NCBI GenBank assembly: GCA_001898725.1
Contig: MKUV01000060.1
Span: 1 to 41,301, forward strand
Direction: 5' to 3'
Length of the DNA: 41,301 nucleotides
From: Caedibacter sp. 37-49
GTDB taxonomy: Bacteria > Pseudomonadota > Alphaproteobacteria > Caedimonadales > Caedimonadaceae
Positions 39,911 to 41,301 of this stretch are shown here, one piece after another. The position numbers were made by a program, and so were the translations under genes. Under the pieces are notes generated by a model. The model saw only the letters and a list, made by a program, of their open reading frames with translations. It made no database searches and had not been told where the DNA came from. Each line of letters starts with the position of its first letter. Positions within the stretch are counted from its first letter, which is position 1.

Positions 39911-41137
39911 ATGGTCAAGCTTTTAAAAAACAAATTTGCACATCTTCCTTTTGAAATTTGGGCATTAACTTTTGCGAACTTATTGGTGGCTGTTGCAACA
40001 ACAATGGCTTTTAGCATCTCGCCATTCTTTATTACTACTGTTCTTGGGCTTAGCATGTTTTCGATGGGGGCGATGGAAGGTTTTACAGAAGCGCTCTCTC
40101 AAGTTTGTAAATTGTCATCTGGAATAAGCAGCGACTATTTTCGTAAAAAAAAGCCAACCCTTTTATTTGGTGTTTTTTTAGCTGCCCTTTCTAAACCTTT
40201 TTTTATCTTAGCCAATGGTTCAATGGCAGTCATGATTTCAAAAATACTAGAACGTATTAGCAATGGCGTTATCGCAACGCCGCGAGATGCTTACGTTGCA
40301 GATATATGTAGCTCATCTAAAAGAGGAGCAGCTTATGGTGTGATGATGACAGGAAAAACAATCGGATGTGTTATTGGACCATTGCTTGTTTCAGGACTGA
40401 TATTTTTTACAGAAGATTATCGCCTTATCTTATGGATTGGATTCCTTCCTGTTATTGCGGCTTTGTTCATTATTTGGAAGTATATGCACGAGGCAAATTC
40501 TCAAGAAGATAAGGTGGGAACAGAAAAAAAGAAAGGAAGTTCAATATCTTTTGAGGACATGAAGCATTTGCCTTCTAAGTACTGGATGACAATTGGAATT
40601 GCTGCTGTTTTTATGCTTGCTCGTTTTAGCGATGGATTTTTAGCTTTACGTTTAAAAGAATTAGGGGCTCCATTGCCTGTTTGTACAGCAACAATTGGGA
40701 TTTTTAATTTTATTTCAGTATTATGTAGTTATCCCATAGGCCGCCTTTCAGATAAACTAGGACGAGAGAGGCTTCTTTATTTTTCTTACATTTCTTTAAT
40801 TCTTTGTAACGTCTGCTTTATTTTTGCAGGCGATATGTGGCTTGGTTTGGTCGGTGTTTTATTATGGGGTGCTCAACGTAGTACTTCACAAATTCTTTTT
40901 ACAGCTTTAATAGCGGATGTAGCGCCTAAAAAAATCATAGGGACAGCAATAGGTCTTTTTTATATTGTTTTAGGGATTTCTTCTTTGCTTGCAGGAAGTA
41001 TCTCAGGATGGATAGCCAATACTCATCTTTCAAACGTGTTTATCTTTGGATTCTTTGTCTCAATTCTGGCATTAATTATCCATGCTTTAACTCTCGGAAG
41101 ATTTAGTTCTTATAAAGAATCTTTAAGGACTACCTAG
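39911..41137 (+). CDS. MFS transporter under B12 riboswitch control
   Basis: 408 residues, about 12 membrane helices in two halves joined by a charged loop (about 195-215: MHEANSQEDKVGTEKKKGSS). MFS signature motifs: after TM2 SSGISSDYFRKKKP near 73-86, LERISNGVIATPRDAYVAD near 116-134, and in the second half YPIGRLSDKLGRERLL near 276-291. The carrier is controlled by the cobalamin riboswitch upstream, so the likely substrate is cobalamin, cobinamide or a related compound; this is inference from regulation, as MFS sequence alone does not show the substrate. No BtuB/BtuFCD genes are in the window. ATG 39911 follows AGGAG by ten bases. No strong terminator is seen; a short stem AACCTT/AAGGTT lies at 41197-41212. 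Confidence 0.88.
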   Translation: MVKLLKNKFAHLPFEIWALTFANLLVAVATTMAFSISPFFITTVLGLSMFSMGAMEGFTEALSQVCKLSSGISSDYFRKKKPTLLFGVFLAALSKPFFILANGSMAVMISKILERISNGVIATPRDAYVADICSSSKRGAAYGVMMTGKTIGCVIGPLLVSGLIFFTEDYRLILWIGFLPVIAALFIIWKYMHEANSQEDKVGTEKKKGSSISFEDMKHLPSKYWMTIGIAAVFMLARFSDGFLALRLKELGAPLPVCTATIGIFNFISVLCSYPIGRLSDKLGRERLLYFSYISLILCNVCFIFAGDMWLGLVGVLLWGAQRSTSQILFTALIADVAPKKIIGTAIGLFYIVLGISSLLAGSISGWIANTHLSNVFIFGFFVSILALIIHALTLGRFSSYKESLRTT

Positions 41138-41301
41138 ATTATTAAAATTAGAGAAAATTCATTCCAACTGCTAAAAACATCCTTTAATTCGAGAACAACC
41201 TTTCATAAGGTTAGATCTTTCAATTTAAACTATTTAGTCGATTCTGAAGTATGAAGAAAAGCAAGGAAGCGCCTATAGTACAGAGAATTATTTTAGGGTA
41301 G
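41138..41301. other. Right-hand intergenic end
   Basis: AT-rich sequence with a weak stem AACCTT/AAGGTT around TCAT (41197-41212), perhaps a poor terminator for the MFS gene. Nothing else can be supported before the window ends. Confidence 0.3.

Noticed and set aside
1-41301. CRISPR array
   Set aside because: No regularly spaced short direct repeats were seen; the only repeated units are the HAF duplication and protein-level repeats.

Overview
The window looks like chromosomal DNA of an AT-rich, obligately intracellular alphaproteobacterium, most like the Holosporales/Paracaedibacter/Caedibacter group. The evidence is the mix of genes: an ATP/ADP translocase of the 'energy parasite' type, a CtrA master cell-cycle regulator with a CtrA box in front of its own gene, an NDUFA12-like complex I accessory subunit next to mlaD and a DUF2155 gene, ETF-ubiquinone oxidoreductase, and many secreted proteins without recognisable relatives (HAF repeats, Sel1/TPR repeats, leucine-rich-like repeats). 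The genus is inference; no rRNA gene is present.

Layout. 1-3.8 kb: one decayed and two intact HAF-repeat genes on the minus strand. The intact pair is a tandem duplication that also copied the yebC promoter and first codons. 3.8-6.7 kb: yebC-ruvC-ruvA-ruvB, Holliday junction processing. 6.7-11.2 kb: accessory stretch with a secreted unknown, a strongly structured and probably transcribed non-coding segment, two adjacent secreted unknowns (the second probably frameshifted), an IS256-type transposase fragment, a palindromic repeat and tRNA-Glu. 11.4-20 kb: housekeeping run (ETF-QO, dapB, trmJ, rpsD, class I glutamine amidotransferase, EamA transporter, pyk, ABC1 kinase). 20-24.3 kb: 2H phosphoesterase, large secreted coiled-coil/LRR-like protein, ATP/ADP translocase. 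24.5-31.8 kb: ctrA, cpoB, nth, DUF2155, mlaD, a Ser/Lys-rich secreted protein, NDUFA12-like, a small Cys-bearing secreted protein, rpiB, a DEAD-box helicase. 31.8-35.4 kb: long structured intergenic region followed by a large Sel1-repeat protein with a puzzling in-frame 5' extension. 35.5-41.3 kb: two alpha/beta-hydrolases, SCO1/SenC, a second Sel1-like secreted protein, then a cobalamin riboswitch controlling an MFS transporter.

How the parts fit: the cell can import host ATP yet keeps pyruvate kinase and parts of aerobic respiration (ETF-QO, NDUFA12-like, SCO1). The B12 riboswitch in front of an MFS carrier suggests that this carrier imports cobalamin or a precursor. At least eight genes encode predicted exported proteins, as expected for a host-adapted bacterium. 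The most unusual items are the HAF cassette duplication with conserved ends and a variable middle, the two structured non-coding regions (about 8.0-8.5 kb and 32.2-32.6 kb), and the riboswitch-MFS unit. No CRISPR array, rRNA operon or complete insertion sequence was seen.
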